Assembly: GCA_010031285.1 (NCBI GenBank)
Contig: RHAY01000033.1
Location: forward strand, 1 to 7,830
DNA length: 7,830 nt
Direction: 5' to 3'
DNA from: Methylophilaceae bacterium
GTDB taxonomy: Bacteria; Pseudomonadota; Gammaproteobacteria; Burkholderiales; Methylophilaceae
The position numbers and the translations under genes were made by a program. Position 1 is the stretch's first letter. Each line of letters opens with the position of its first letter. Under the pieces are notes generated by a model, which was given only the letters and a program-made list of their open reading frames with translations, was not told where the DNA came from and did no database searches. Below are positions 1 to 7,548 of this stretch, in pieces.

Positions 1-631
1 TATCATTGGCACTGTAGCAGGACCTCATCCTTATCCCATGATGGTGCGTGATTTTAATTCTGTTGTAGGTATTGAATGCAAAACACAGATGAATGACATG
101 CTTGGTAGACAACCTGATGCGGTGGTGGCGTGTGTAGGTGGAGGTTCTAATGCCATGGGTATTTTCTATCCTTATATTGATTTACGCGAAGTGCGATTGA
201 TTGGAGTTGAAGCAGCAGGCCACGGTATCGAAACAGGAAAACATGCCGCGCCTTTAACGGCTAATAGCCCTATAGGCGTATTACATGGTAACCGAACTTA
301 TTTAATGCAAAATGAAGAAGGTCAGATTATTGAAACGCATTCAATTTCAGCAGGCCTTGATTATCCCGGCGTAGGCCCTGAACATGCCTGGTTAAAAGAT
401 ATTAAACGCGCTGAATATGTAGCAGTGACCGATACAGAAGCTTTAGATGCATTCCATAATTTATGTCGCACAGAAGGTATTATTCCGGCGCTTGAAAGTA
501 GTCACGCTTTAGCTTACGCAGAGAAATTAGCAAAGACCATGAAGCCTGACCAAATTATTCTTGTGAATTTATCAGGCCGCGGGGATAAAGATATCAATAC
601 TGTAGCTAAGATTTCAAATATCAATTTATAA
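1..631 (+). CDS. trpB: Tryptophan synthase beta chain, 3' part (start lies outside window)
   Basis: The C-terminal 209 residues of TrpB, the PLP enzyme that condenses indole with serine to give tryptophan in the alpha2-beta2 complex. The reading frame is open from base 2 ([18 protein letters not shown]), so the gene enters from the left edge; the ATG at 38 is internal. Visible family marks are GGGSNAMG, the glycine-rich loop that holds the PLP phosphate, the [14 protein letters not shown] stretch, [11 protein letters not shown] with the conserved glutamate near the cofactor, and the terminal SGRGDKD whose serine contacts the PLP ring nitrogen. The PLP lysine lies upstream, outside the window. 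The gene ends 7 bases before trpA, its complex partner, as in most bacterial trp operons. No frameshift or missing key residue is seen in the visible part. Confidence 0.97.
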   Translation, partial: IIGTVAGPHPYPMMVRDFNSVVGIECKTQMNDMLGRQPDAVVACVGGGSNAMGIFYPYIDLREVRLIGVEAAGHGIETGKHAAPLTANSPIGVLHGNRTYLMQNEEGQIIETHSISAGLDYPGVGPEHAWLKDIKRAEYVAVTDTEALDAFHNLCRTEGIIPALESSHALAYAEKLAKTMKPDQIILVNLSGRGDKDINTVAKISNINL

Positions 632-638
632 AATTTAT

Positions 639-1433
639 ATGTCGAGAATTGCAAATACATTTAAAGCACTCAAAGAAAAAAATAAAAAAGCTTTAATCCC
701 TTATATTACTGCTGGAGATCCTCATCCTGAATTAACTGTATCCATGTTGCACGCATTAGTGGACGCAGGTGCAGACATGATTGAGTTGGGGATTCCATTT
801 TCAGATCCAATGGCAGATGGCCCGACCATTCAAAGAGCGAGTGAGAGGGCTCTAGCGCATCACGTAGGTTTATCTCATGTGTTTAAAATGGTTAAAGCAT
901 TTAGAGAAAAAGACGATAAAACGCCTATTATCTTGATGGGTTATGCAAATCCCATTGAAGCGATTGGGGCTGAAACTTTTGTGGACAGAGCTAAAAATGC
1001 AGATGTTGATGGTGTTATTACAGTCGATTATCCCCCTGAAGAATGTATACATTTTACAAAGCTTCTTAAAGAAAAAAACATGGATAGTATTTTTCTATTA
1101 TCACCAACGACAGAATTAGATAGAGTAAAATTAATTATCGAACAAGCTTCCGGATTTTTATACTACGTTTCACTCAAAGGTGTGACAGGTGCTGCAAATA
1201 TTGATATTGAACAAGTAAAATCTAAAGTGGGTATTATTCGTGAATTCACAAAACTCCCTATCGGCGTAGGTTTTGGTGTGAGGGATGCCTCAACGGCAAA
1301 AGAGGTTGCTAAAATTTCCGATGCAGTTGTCGTCGGGAGTCGTATGGTTCAAGAAATTGAGAATTCAAATAAAGATAATTTGATTCCAAATATTTCAAAG
1401 CTTATGAAAGAATTAAAAGAAGCGGTTAATTAA
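639..1433 (+). CDS. trpA: Tryptophan synthase alpha chain
   Basis: Cleaves indole-3-glycerol phosphate to indole and glyceraldehyde 3-phosphate; indole is channelled to TrpB. The 264-residue protein is close to the usual length of about 268 and forms one TIM barrel. The catalytic acids fall at the classical positions: Glu49 in IELGIPFSDP and Asp60 in MADGPT. Loop 6 is present as SLKGVTGA with Thr183, and the phosphate-binding PIGVGFGV follows at about 207-214. VDYPPEEC (129-136) resembles betaproteobacterial versions. The ATG at 639 fits the family N-terminus (SRIANTFKALK), but no Shine-Dalgarno sequence precedes it; the 7-base gap after trpB suggests translational coupling. It ends 15 bases before accD. 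Confidence 0.98.
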   Translation: MSRIANTFKALKEKNKKALIPYITAGDPHPELTVSMLHALVDAGADMIELGIPFSDPMADGPTIQRASERALAHHVGLSHVFKMVKAFREKDDKTPIILMGYANPIEAIGAETFVDRAKNADVDGVITVDYPPEECIHFTKLLKEKNMDSIFLLSPTTELDRVKLIIEQASGFLYYVSLKGVTGAANIDIEQVKSKVGIIREFTKLPIGVGFGVRDASTAKEVAKISDAVVVGSRMVQEIENSNKDNLIPNISKLMKELKEAVN

Positions 1434-1437
1434 GAGG
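1433..1437 (+). promoter_or_regulatory. Ribosome binding site of accD
   Basis: AGAGG begins on the last base of the trpA stop codon and lies 11 bases before the accD ATG. It is one of the few recognisable Shine-Dalgarno sites in this gene string and supports the start at 1449. Confidence 0.55.
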
Positions 1438-1448
1438 CGAGCGCAAAT

Positions 1449-2306
1449 ATGAGCTGGTTAAAAAACGTCATACCTCCAAAAATAAAACGTATTGTTGGCG
1501 GCGTATCAAAAAAAAATATTCCAGAAGGTTTGTGGTGTAAATGCCCTTCGTGCCAGGCTGTGCTTTATCGAACAGACCTCGAGCAAAATATGGAAGTTTG
1601 CCCAAAGTGTTCTTTTCACAACCGAATTTCAGCAAGGGCTCGTATTGATTCTTTACTAGATAAAGAAAAAAGAAAAGAAATTGGTTTACAGATTCAACCT
1701 GTAGATTCTTTAAAATTTAACGATACACAAAGCTATGCAGATCGTATCAAGACATCACAAAAAGATCTAAATGAAAAAGATGCGATGGTCGTGATGCAAG
1801 GTTTGATGGAAGGTAAACCTGTGGTGATAGCTGCTTTTGAATTTAAATTTATGGGTGGATCCATGGGTTCTGTTGTAGGTGAAAAATTTGTACGTGGTAT
1901 TCAAGCAGCTATTAAAGCTAAAGCAACATTCATTTGTATTTCTGCAAGCGGAGGCGCTCGCATGCAAGAAGGCTTGTTGTCGCTTATGCAAATGGCAAAA
2001 ACCAGTGCTGCATTAACCAAATTAAGCGACGCTAAATTACCTTATTTTTCCATCCTTACTGATCCTACTATGGGCGGGGTATCTGCAAGTTTTGCCATGT
2101 TAGGTGATGTCATTATTGCTGAGCCTAAAGCATTAATAGGATTTGCTGGTCCTCGAGTAATAGAACAAACGGTCAGAGAAAAACTTCCCGAAGGTTTTCA
2201 GCGCTCTGAATTTCTTTTAGCTCATGGTGCAATTGATATGATTGTAGATCGCCGTGATATGAAGAAGAAACTTGTTAATTTAATATCTAAATTATCTAAA
2301 AATTAA
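1449..2306 (+). CDS. accD: Acetyl-CoA carboxylase carboxyltransferase beta subunit
   Basis: With AccA (not in this window) it transfers the carboxyl group from carboxybiotin to acetyl-CoA, making malonyl-CoA for fatty acid synthesis. The 285-residue protein has the N-terminal zinc ribbon, with Cys32, Cys35, Cys51 and Cys54 in C-x2-C-x15-C-x2-C spacing, followed by the crotonase-like carboxyltransferase fold. Marks of that fold are [15 protein letters not shown] (136-150), [11 protein letters not shown] (165-175) and [18 protein letters not shown] (205-222). It is slightly shorter than the E. coli protein (304 residues), mainly at the C-terminus. The start [14 protein letters not shown] matches betaproteobacterial AccD as I know it. 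The 3' end overlaps the proposed ATT start of folC, the usual neighbour of accD in proteobacteria. Confidence 0.98.
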   Translation: MSWLKNVIPPKIKRIVGGVSKKNIPEGLWCKCPSCQAVLYRTDLEQNMEVCPKCSFHNRISARARIDSLLDKEKRKEIGLQIQPVDSLKFNDTQSYADRIKTSQKDLNEKDAMVVMQGLMEGKPVVIAAFEFKFMGGSMGSVVGEKFVRGIQAAIKAKATFICISASGGARMQEGLLSLMQMAKTSAALTKLSDAKLPYFSILTDPTMGGVSASFAMLGDVIIAEPKALIGFAGPRVIEQTVREKLPEGFQRSEFLLAHGAIDMIVDRRDMKKKLVNLISKLSKN

Positions 2307-3591
2307 TTTATCTCCGCTTCCGTTTCCTCATAACAATCCTAATAATCTTAGTGACTGGCTAAGTTATATCGAATCAATTCATCCTGATACGATCGATCTC
2401 ACGTTGGATCGTATCAGAGTTGTTGTCGAACGTTTAAATATAAATATTTCTTTTCCGATCATTACGGTGGGCGGTACAAATGGTAAAGGCTCTACTTGTG
2501 CTATTTTGGAATCCATTTATATGGAAGCGGGTTATAAAGTAGGCTGCTATACATCTCCTCATTTTCTAGATTTCAATGAGCGAATTAAGATTCAAGGAGA
2601 TCCAGTTTTAGATCAGATTATTTGTGAAGCCTTTATTAAAATTGAATCAGCAAGAAAAGATATATCACTAACTTATTTCGAATTCGGTACGATCGCTGCC
2701 ATGATTATTTTTGCGAATACTGATTTGGATATTGCCATTCTTGAAGTAGGCTTGGGAGGCAGGTTAGATGCTGTCAATGTGTTTGATTCGGATTGTGCCA
2801 TCGTCACAACAATTGATCTTGATCATATGGATTATTTAGGACATACAAGAGAAGCGATTGGATTTGAAAAAGCAGGTATTTACCGTACCCATAAAAACGC
2901 GATATGCGGAGACTTCGCTCCTCCTCAATCCTTAATCAAACATTGTGAATCGATTCATGCTGAATTAAAAATCATAGGTAAAGATTTTTCCTATGAAGTG
3001 CATCATGATTCCTTTGATTTTTTAATTGATTCATCTTTTGTGATGAATGTTCCTTTACCTAAATTGCAAGGTGATTTTCAGTTAGCTAATGCTTCAAATG
3101 CACTCATGGCAGTCAAAATCATGGAAGATCAGTTGCCTTTAACTGAAGCTGCAGTTCAACAAGGCATTGCTAAAGCATTATTACCAGGTAGATTTCAGGA
3201 GGTGAAAATAAATCCTTCCTTGATTTTAGATGTAGCGCATAATCCGCAGGCAGCTCAATCTTTAAGTCGGAATTTAAAAGCACATGCCATTTCTGGAAAA
3301 ACGATCGCAATATTTTCAATACTGAGGGATAAAGATATTTTGGGTGTTATTGAAGCATTAAATCCTGATATTGATAGTTGGTATATTGCAGAAATTCAGA
3401 ATGAGCGGGCGGCAGATATTAAAACTATTTCTAATGCTATACAAAAAATTAATCCATTAGCGCATATAGCAGCATTTAAAAATATACAAGAAGCTTATCA
3501 ATTTGCGTCCAAGGAAGTCACGAGAAATGATAGAATAATTGTATTCGGTTCTTTCTTTACTGTCGCCGATATTATGAAACTTATTTCCTAG
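2302..3591 (+). CDS. folC: Bifunctional folylpolyglutamate synthase / dihydrofolate synthase, probable ATT start
   Basis: Adds glutamate to dihydropteroate and to reduced folates in an ATP-dependent ligase reaction of the Mur ligase superfamily. With the start used here it has 429 residues (E. coli 422). Visible motifs are the P-loop GTNGKGS (58-64), [34 protein letters not shown], the DHMDYLG stretch, GFEKAGI with the family lysine, and LDVAHNP in the C-terminal domain. The first ATG/GTG/TTG in frame is the TTG at 2404, which would cut away [20 protein letters not shown], a stretch that aligns with the conserved N-terminus of E. coli FolC (ASWLSYLENLHSKTIDLGL). The frame is open from 2284 and contains no ATG, GTG, CTG or TTG before 2404. 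ATT at 2302, overlapping the accD TAA by one base, is the best-placed start. No Shine-Dalgarno site is evident, so coupling to accD is likely. Function is certain; the exact start is not. Confidence 0.93.
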   Translation: MNLSPLPFPHNNPNNLSDWLSYIESIHPDTIDLTLDRIRVVVERLNINISFPIITVGGTNGKGSTCAILESIYMEAGYKVGCYTSPHFLDFNERIKIQGDPVLDQIICEAFIKIESARKDISLTYFEFGTIAAMIIFANTDLDIAILEVGLGGRLDAVNVFDSDCAIVTTIDLDHMDYLGHTREAIGFEKAGIYRTHKNAICGDFAPPQSLIKHCESIHAELKIIGKDFSYEVHHDSFDFLIDSSFVMNVPLPKLQGDFQLANASNALMAVKIMEDQLPLTEAAVQQGIAKALLPGRFQEVKINPSLILDVAHNPQAAQSLSRNLKAHAISGKTIAIFSILRDKDILGVIEALNPDIDSWYIAEIQNERAADIKTISNAIQKINPLAHIAAFKNIQEAYQFASKEVTRNDRIIVFGSFFTVADIMKLIS

Positions 3592-3594
3592 GTT

Positions 3595-4158
3595 ATGAGC
3601 GAAGACAATCCAACACAGCCTCAAGAAGACAAACTAATTAGTCAGGCCAAAAAGAGGCTTCTTGGTGCATGTGTTATTTTATTTATTATTCTGATTTCAG
3701 CTCCTTTTGTTTTAAAAAATCGCAACGAAGAAGGGCCAACAGAACCTATTAAGATTTCAATGGAAAGTTCGCCTGTGATTGCTGACTCGACGGTGGAAGG
3801 CATAAAATCAACTGAACCAAAACCCGAGACGCCAGAATTACAGAGCCCTCAAAGTAAAAAGGAATTACCAACCACATCCACCGCGACTGATGTAAAAGCA
3901 AAATCGGATTCAATCCCATCTCCAAATAGCGGTATCTATATTCAATTAGGTATTTTTTCAGATACTGAAAAAGTAAAACCACTACAACAAAAATTAAATC
4001 AATTGAGTATTCAAACTAAAATTGAAACAACTAAAATTAATGGTATTGATAAAGTAAGATTAATTACAGATGATTTCAAATCCGAAGCTTTAGCTAAAGA
4101 AACATTGCTTAAGATTAAAAATGCAGGTATTTCTGGCATTATTAAGAAGATTAATTGA
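3595..4158 (+). CDS. dedD: SPOR-domain membrane protein, DedD-like
   Basis: A bitopic inner-membrane protein of 187 residues. It has a short cytoplasmic N-terminus ending in KKR, one transmembrane segment at about 21-40 (LLGACVILFIILISAPFVL), a low-complexity Pro/Ser/Thr/Lys linker (about 45-112), and a C-terminal SPOR domain (about 113-187, starting GIYIQLGIFSD). SPOR domains bind glycan strands lacking stem peptides at the division septum, so a role in cell division is inferred from architecture. Position between folC and cvpA matches dedD in E. coli and its relatives in beta- and gammaproteobacteria. Sequence conservation outside the membrane segment and SPOR domain is low, so the exact orthology is less certain than the class. 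The ATG lies 3 bases after the folC stop with no clear ribosome binding site. Confidence 0.88.
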   Translation: MSEDNPTQPQEDKLISQAKKRLLGACVILFIILISAPFVLKNRNEEGPTEPIKISMESSPVIADSTVEGIKSTEPKPETPELQSPQSKKELPTTSTATDVKAKSDSIPSPNSGIYIQLGIFSDTEKVKPLQQKLNQLSIQTKIETTKINGIDKVRLITDDFKSEALAKETLLKIKNAGISGIIKKIN

Positions 4159-4661
4159 TGACGTTTGTTGATTATGGTTTTTTTATCATCATTATTTCTT
4201 CTTCTCTTCTAGGCTGCTATCGTGGTTTTGTTCGTGAACTTCTATCTATTATTGCTTGGTTTTTTGCGTTTTATTTAGCACAATCTTTTTCGGTTATTGC
4301 CGCTTCAGAGCTTCATTGGATTGATAATGAATCGATTCGGAATCTAGTTGCTTACTTTTTAATTTTTATTGCTGTCCTTTTAGTTTCAATGGGCGTAATT
4401 ACTATTCTTAATAAATTTATTAAATATACAGGCCTTACATTTCCAAATATTTTATTGGGAGGCTTATTTGGATTTATTCGAGCAATTTTTATTGTACTAA
4501 TTTGTCATTCGGTTATTCAATCAACTTCATTTGTAAATCATTCCGCTTGGCAAGATGCTTTTATTAAACCTTATTTTGAATCTTTTACAGCTAAGGCAGG
4601 CGTTTATTTGCCACTAGACATCCTTAAGCATGTAAAATATCCGCAACGAACATATTTTTAA
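4158..4661 (+). CDS. cvpA: CvpA family membrane protein
   Basis: A 167-residue polytopic inner-membrane protein of the CvpA (colicin V production) family. Its molecular role is not settled; in E. coli it is needed for colicin V production and sits upstream of purF. Four hydrophobic segments can be seen at about 3-20, 27-49, 62-84 and 97-119. The family motif RGFVRELLSIIAW follows the first one, and the second half has GGLFGFIRAIFIVL. The ATG at 4158 shares one base with the stop of the preceding gene (TGATG), a classical coupling arrangement. A TTG one codon upstream (4155) would also be in frame but is less likely. It ends 9 bases before purF, the usual partner. Confidence 0.95.
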   Translation: MTFVDYGFFIIIISSSLLGCYRGFVRELLSIIAWFFAFYLAQSFSVIAASELHWIDNESIRNLVAYFLIFIAVLLVSMGVITILNKFIKYTGLTFPNILLGGLFGFIRAIFIVLICHSVIQSTSFVNHSAWQDAFIKPYFESFTAKAGVYLPLDILKHVKYPQRTYF

Positions 4662-4663
4662 GG
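4660..4663 (+). promoter_or_regulatory. Ribosome binding site of purF
   Basis: AAGG overlaps the end of the cvpA stop codon and stands 7 bases before the purF ATG, a good spacing. It supports the start giving Cys2, which must be exposed for catalysis. Confidence 0.55.
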
Positions 4664-4670
4664 CACTGAA

Positions 4671-6200
4671 ATGTGTGGAATCCTTGGAATAGTCGGCAAA
4701 AATCCTGTTAATCAGCTTCTTTATGATGGCTTATTAGTTCTTCAGCATCGCGGTCAAGACGCTGCTGGCATTGTCACCTGTGACGGCAATACTTTCTTCA
4801 TGCACAAAAATAATGGCCTCGTGAAAGATGTCTTTCATACCCGCCATATGCGAAATCTGATTGGAAATGCTGGTATTGCGCATGTGCGCTATCCAACTGC
4901 TGGTTCATCCTCCGCTGCTGAAGCACAACCTTTTTATGTGAATTCACCTTTTGGTATTGTTTTGGGCCATAACGGAAATCTTACGAATGCAGAAAAACTT
5001 AAGGAGGATATCTTTAGGCAAGATCTTCGTCATATCAATACCACATCAGACTCAGAAGTTTTGCTTAATGTATTAGCGCATGAAATTGAAGAATCCTCAA
5101 AAAGTAGTGTCCTTAATAGTGATGTTGTTTTTGATGCCGTCACTTCTCTCCATAAGCGATGCAAAGGTGCTTACGCTGTTGTATCAATGATTGCTAATTT
5201 TGGTTTACTTGCATTTAGAGACCCTCATGGTATTCGTCCACTTGTGATTGGCAAACATGAGAGCGCTGAGGGTGTTGAATATATGGTTGCGTCTGAGAGT
5301 GTTGCACTTGATGTATTAGGATTTAAATTGGTAAGAGATGTCGAACCTGGCGAAGCAGTCTTTATTGATATGAATGGTAATTTTTACTCTAAACAATGTG
5401 CAAAACCAAATCACCATCCTTGCATATTTGAGTATGTATATCTTGCAAGACCCGATTCAGTGATTGACGGTATTTCTGTGTATCAAACGCGACTTAATAT
5501 GGGTAAAACCTTAGCACAAAAAATTAAAAAATCTTGGGCGCATTTAGATATCGATGTTGTAATTCCTATACCTGATACCAGTCGTCCTAGTGCATTGCAA
5601 CTTGCTTTGGAATTAGGTCTTGATTACCGCGAAGGTTTTATTAAGAACCGTTATATCGGTCGAACTTTTATTATGCCCGGCCAAGCGTTGAGAAAAAAAT
5701 CAGTGCGACAAAAACTAAATCCGATCAAGATTGAATTTCAAGATAAGAATGTGCTGTTAGTTGATGATTCAATTGTAAGAGGTACAACATCAAAAGAAAT
5801 CGTTCAAATGGCAAGAGAGGCGGGCGCTAAAAAGGTTTATTTAGTTTCAGCCGCACCCCCTGTCAGATTTCCAAATGTGTATGGCATTGATATGCCTTCA
5901 CGTAATGAATTATTGGCACCTAATAAAACAGATGCAGAAATTCGCGAAGAGATCGGTGCGGATGAATTAATTTATCAAGATCTTGATGCGCTCATTGAAA
6001 ATATTGCATCCATCAATCCAAAACTTAAAAAATTTGATGCCTCTTGTTTTGATGGTAAATACATTACAGGCGATATCGATGAATATTATTTAAAAAATAT
6101 TGAAACGCTTCGTGCGGATTCCAATAAATCGGACAAGCCTTCAAATTCAAGCACGCAAATGGATTTAAATTTAATTAAAAATGAAGAAGAAGCCGCATAA
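4671..6200 (+). CDS. purF: Amidophosphoribosyltransferase
   Basis: First committed step of purine synthesis: PRPP plus glutamine gives 5-phosphoribosylamine. It has 509 residues (E. coli 505). The N-terminal Ntn glutaminase domain begins MCGILGIVG, so Cys2 becomes the nucleophile after Met removal and there is no propeptide of the Bacillus type. Glutamine-site residues are in [11 protein letters not shown] (71-81), the HNGNLTN loop (100-106) and TSDSEVLLN (125-133). The C-terminal phosphoribosyltransferase domain has the PRPP motif [13 protein letters not shown] at 361-373, preceded by the flexible-loop region ([10 protein letters not shown], 327-336). The C-terminal tail after about residue 480 is polar and probably disordered. 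It closes the long gene string; the promoter of metZ begins 14 bases after its stop codon. Confidence 0.98.
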   Translation: MCGILGIVGKNPVNQLLYDGLLVLQHRGQDAAGIVTCDGNTFFMHKNNGLVKDVFHTRHMRNLIGNAGIAHVRYPTAGSSSAAEAQPFYVNSPFGIVLGHNGNLTNAEKLKEDIFRQDLRHINTTSDSEVLLNVLAHEIEESSKSSVLNSDVVFDAVTSLHKRCKGAYAVVSMIANFGLLAFRDPHGIRPLVIGKHESAEGVEYMVASESVALDVLGFKLVRDVEPGEAVFIDMNGNFYSKQCAKPNHHPCIFEYVYLARPDSVIDGISVYQTRLNMGKTLAQKIKKSWAHLDIDVVIPIPDTSRPSALQLALELGLDYREGFIKNRYIGRTFIMPGQALRKKSVRQKLNPIKIEFQDKNVLLVDDSIVRGTTSKEIVQMAREAGAKKVYLVSAAPPVRFPNVYGIDMPSRNELLAPNKTDAEIREEIGADELIYQDLDALIENIASINPKLKKFDASCFDGKYITGDIDEYYLKNIETLRADSNKSDKPSNSSTQMDLNLIKNEEEAA

Positions 6201-6213
6201 CATAAAGCGTTTC

Positions 6214-6241
6214 TTGACGTATTTTTTTTATCGTGCATAAT
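6214..6241 (+). promoter_or_regulatory. Sigma70-type promoter of metZ
   Basis: TTGACG (6214-6219) and CATAAT (6236-6241) are separated by 16 bases, with a T-run in the spacer. Each hexamer differs from the sigma70 consensus by one base. A start about 7 bases downstream, near 6247-6249, would place the first transcribed bases in the 5' arm of the aptamer stem P1. The promoter is 14 bases past the purF stop, so metZ probably has its own transcript. Confidence 0.75.
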
Positions 6242-6246
6242 TCGAT

Positions 6247-6314
6247 ATGCGCTGATTTGAGTAATAAGTTATTTCTCAGCTTGCGAGCGCGTTAAAAATA
6301 CTGCTAAAGCGAGG
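6247..6314 (+). ncRNA. SAM-II (SAM_alpha) riboswitch aptamer upstream of metZ
   Basis: Binds S-adenosylmethionine in the metZ leader. The recognisable conserved pieces, in order, are GCGCTGATTT (6249-6258), GCTTGCGAGCGCGTTAAA (6279-6296) and GCTAAAGCGAGG (6303-6314); these match the SAM-II pattern as I remember it from the alphaproteobacterial metA leaders and the crystallised Sargasso Sea RNA. Stem P1 pairs 6247-6252 with 6287-6292, six pairs with one U-G. The H-type pseudoknot P2 pairs loop bases 6274-6284 with the 3' strand 6303-6314: C6284-G6303 and G6283-C6304, then 6279-6282 with 6307-6310, then 6274-6277 with 6311-6314, with A6278 bulged. U6305 and A6306 remain opposite nothing, where the ligand site of the family lies. 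The gene behind it, metZ, is a typical SAM-II target. An extra hairpin is inserted in the loop (6259-6277). Confidence 0.9.
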
Positions 6315-6330
6315 TCTGTCCCGTTTTAGC
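6303..6330 (+). promoter_or_regulatory. Antiterminator helix of the SAM-II switch
   Basis: GCTAAAGCG (6303-6311) can pair along its whole length with CGTTTTAGC (6322-6330), nine pairs with one G-U, across a 10-base loop. The left arm is the 3' strand of the aptamer pseudoknot and the right arm is the 5' half of the terminator. The helix can therefore form only when the aptamer is unliganded, and it prevents the terminator. The pairing is seen in the sequence; the switching is inferred. Confidence 0.75.
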
Positions 6331-6352
6331 TTTTTGTGAAACGGGTTTTTTT
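6320..6352 (+). terminator. Intrinsic terminator in the metZ leader
   Basis: CCCGTTT (6320-6326) pairs with AAACGGG (6339-6345), extendable by T6327-G6338 and A6328-T6337. The stem has seven to nine pairs and an 8-base loop, followed directly by seven T (6346-6352). It ends 23 bases before the metZ ATG, so it acts inside the leader. It would also stop transcripts running through from purF. Confidence 0.88.
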
Positions 6353-6360
6353 ATGCCTAA

Positions 6361-6366
6361 AAAAGG
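6361..6366 (+). promoter_or_regulatory. Ribosome binding site of metZ
   Basis: AAAAGG lies 9 bases before the metZ ATG. It is outside the terminator and aptamer, so control by sequestering this site is not indicated; the switch appears to work on transcription. Confidence 0.6.
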
Positions 6367-6375
6367 TAACAGACT

Positions 6376-7548
6376 ATGAATAACAACGCATGGAAATTTG
6401 ATACACAAGCGATTCGAGCAGGCTCATTACAATCTGAGTTTGGTGAGAATTCTGAAGCTATTTTTTTAACTTCTAGCTATGTATTTGATTCATCTTCCCA
6501 GGCTGCAGCAAGATTTGCTGGTAATGAGCCTGGCAATATCTATTCTCGTTTTACCAATCCTACCGTTACCATGTTTCAAGATCGTCTTGCAGCGCTTGAA
6601 GGCGGGGAAGCATGCGTGGCAACTTCAAGTGGTATGTCAGCTATTTTAGCAACCATTATGGGGTTATGTTCTGCAGGCGATCATATCGTGGCATCGCGAA
6701 GTATATTTGGCACAACCGTTCAACTCTTTAGCAATATTTTAAAGCGCTGGGGTTTGGAAGTGACTTTTGTGTCGCTTACTCATCTTCATGAATGGGAAGA
6801 TGCTACACAAAAAAACACAAAACTTTTCTTTGTAGAGACTCCATCTAATCCATTAACTGAAGTGACTGACATTAAAGCACTCTCAATAATCGCTCATCAA
6901 AAAGATATTAAATTGGTGGTGGATAATTGTTTTTGTTCGCCTGCACTTCAAAAGCCCTTGTTGTTTGGTGCCGATATCATTATTCATTCAGCCACTAAAT
7001 ATATTGATGGCCAAGGACGTTGCCTGGGCGGTGCTGTCGTAGCAGATAAAAAAACAATAGAGCCGATTTATCAATTTTTACGAACAGCAGGTCCTACGAT
7101 GAGTGCTTTCAATGCCTGGGTCTTTTTGAAAGGCTTAGAAACATTATCTATTCGTATGGATGCACATTCCAAGAATGCACTTGACTTGGCTTCATGGTTA
7201 GAAACTCAACCTCAGATAGATCGCGTTTACTATCCTGGGCTGGCTTCGCATCCGCAGCATAAACTAGCCTTAAGCCAGCAAAAAACTGGCGGTGCTATTG
7301 TGTCTTTTGAAGTAAAAGGGGGCCAAAAAGAGGCTTGGGGCTTAATTGACTCGACCCGATTAATCTCCATTACGGCCAATTTAGGTGACGTTAAATCTAC
7401 CATTACCCATCCTGCAACCACAACGCATTCGAGAGTGAGCCCTGAAGAGCGTCAAAAAGCTGGCATTAAAGATAACCTTGTAAGAATCGCTGTAGGCCTT
7501 GAAGATATAGAAGACCTAAAAGCCGATTTGTCTAGTCTCTCAAGGTAA
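6376..7548 (+). CDS. metZ: O-succinylhomoserine sulfhydrylase
   Basis: PLP enzyme of the Cys/Met metabolism family. MetZ joins O-succinylhomoserine with sulfide to give homocysteine, the direct-sulfhydrylation route to methionine. The 390 residues match the family length. Seen are YSRFTNPT (56-63), which contacts the PLP phosphate of the neighbouring subunit, TSSGMSAI (83-90), VETPSNP (153-159), VVDN with Asp183 for the PLP nitrogen, and SATKYIDGQGR with the PLP lysine at 208. The start (WKFDTQAIRAG) and the ATKYIDGQGR wording agree with beta- and gammaproteobacterial MetZ; cystathionine gamma-synthase or an O-acetylhomoserine enzyme is less likely but not excluded by sequence reading alone. 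The position after purF is that known from Pseudomonas and betaproteobacteria. Expression is predicted to be shut off by SAM through the leader riboswitch. Confidence 0.94.
   Translation: MNNNAWKFDTQAIRAGSLQSEFGENSEAIFLTSSYVFDSSSQAAARFAGNEPGNIYSRFTNPTVTMFQDRLAALEGGEACVATSSGMSAILATIMGLCSAGDHIVASRSIFGTTVQLFSNILKRWGLEVTFVSLTHLHEWEDATQKNTKLFFVETPSNPLTEVTDIKALSIIAHQKDIKLVVDNCFCSPALQKPLLFGADIIIHSATKYIDGQGRCLGGAVVADKKTIEPIYQFLRTAGPTMSAFNAWVFLKGLETLSIRMDAHSKNALDLASWLETQPQIDRVYYPGLASHPQHKLALSQQKTGGAIVSFEVKGGQKEAWGLIDSTRLISITANLGDVKSTITHPATTTHSRVSPEERQKAGIKDNLVRIAVGLEDIEDLKADLSSLSR

Noticed and set aside
38..631. A complete gene starting at ATG 38
   Set aside because: The frame is open to the window edge and encodes TrpB sequence before this ATG; the ATG is internal.
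870..1052. Minus-strand ORF of 60 codons inside trpA
   Set aside because: Antisense shadow of a well-conserved gene, with no family resemblance and no ribosome site.
1767..1991. Minus-strand ORF of 74 codons inside accD
   Set aside because: Antisense shadow of the conserved carboxyltransferase core; composition is rich in His, Phe, Cys and Ser, as expected of reversed coding.
2295..2310. Programmed +1 frameshift fusing accD to folC
   Set aside because: folC is +1 relative to accD and its frame is open before the accD stop, but there is no recognisable slippery site or stimulator and the two proteins are separate in all relatives I know. A rare start codon is simpler.
2404..3591. folC starting at the TTG at 2404 (395 residues)
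   Set aside because: This would remove a conserved N-terminal stretch encoded in frame immediately upstream and give a protein shorter than the family; the TTG codes for an internal leucine (TIDLTLDRI).
3749..3982. Minus-strand ORF of 77 codons inside the SPOR gene
   Set aside because: It lies opposite the low-complexity linker; nothing recognisable in it and no promoter.
4155..4661. cvpA starting at TTG 4155
   Set aside because: The next codon is ATG (4158), overlapping the upstream stop in the common TGATG arrangement; ATG is preferred.
6247..6352. Independent small RNA of about 105 bases between purF and metZ
   Set aside because: A promoter plus terminator looks like an sRNA gene, but the conserved SAM-II blocks, the antiterminator pairing and the metZ gene behind it explain it as a riboswitch leader. 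The terminated leader could still accumulate as a short RNA.
7230..7421. Minus-strand ORF of 63 codons inside metZ
   Set aside because: Antisense shadow over conserved MetZ sequence.
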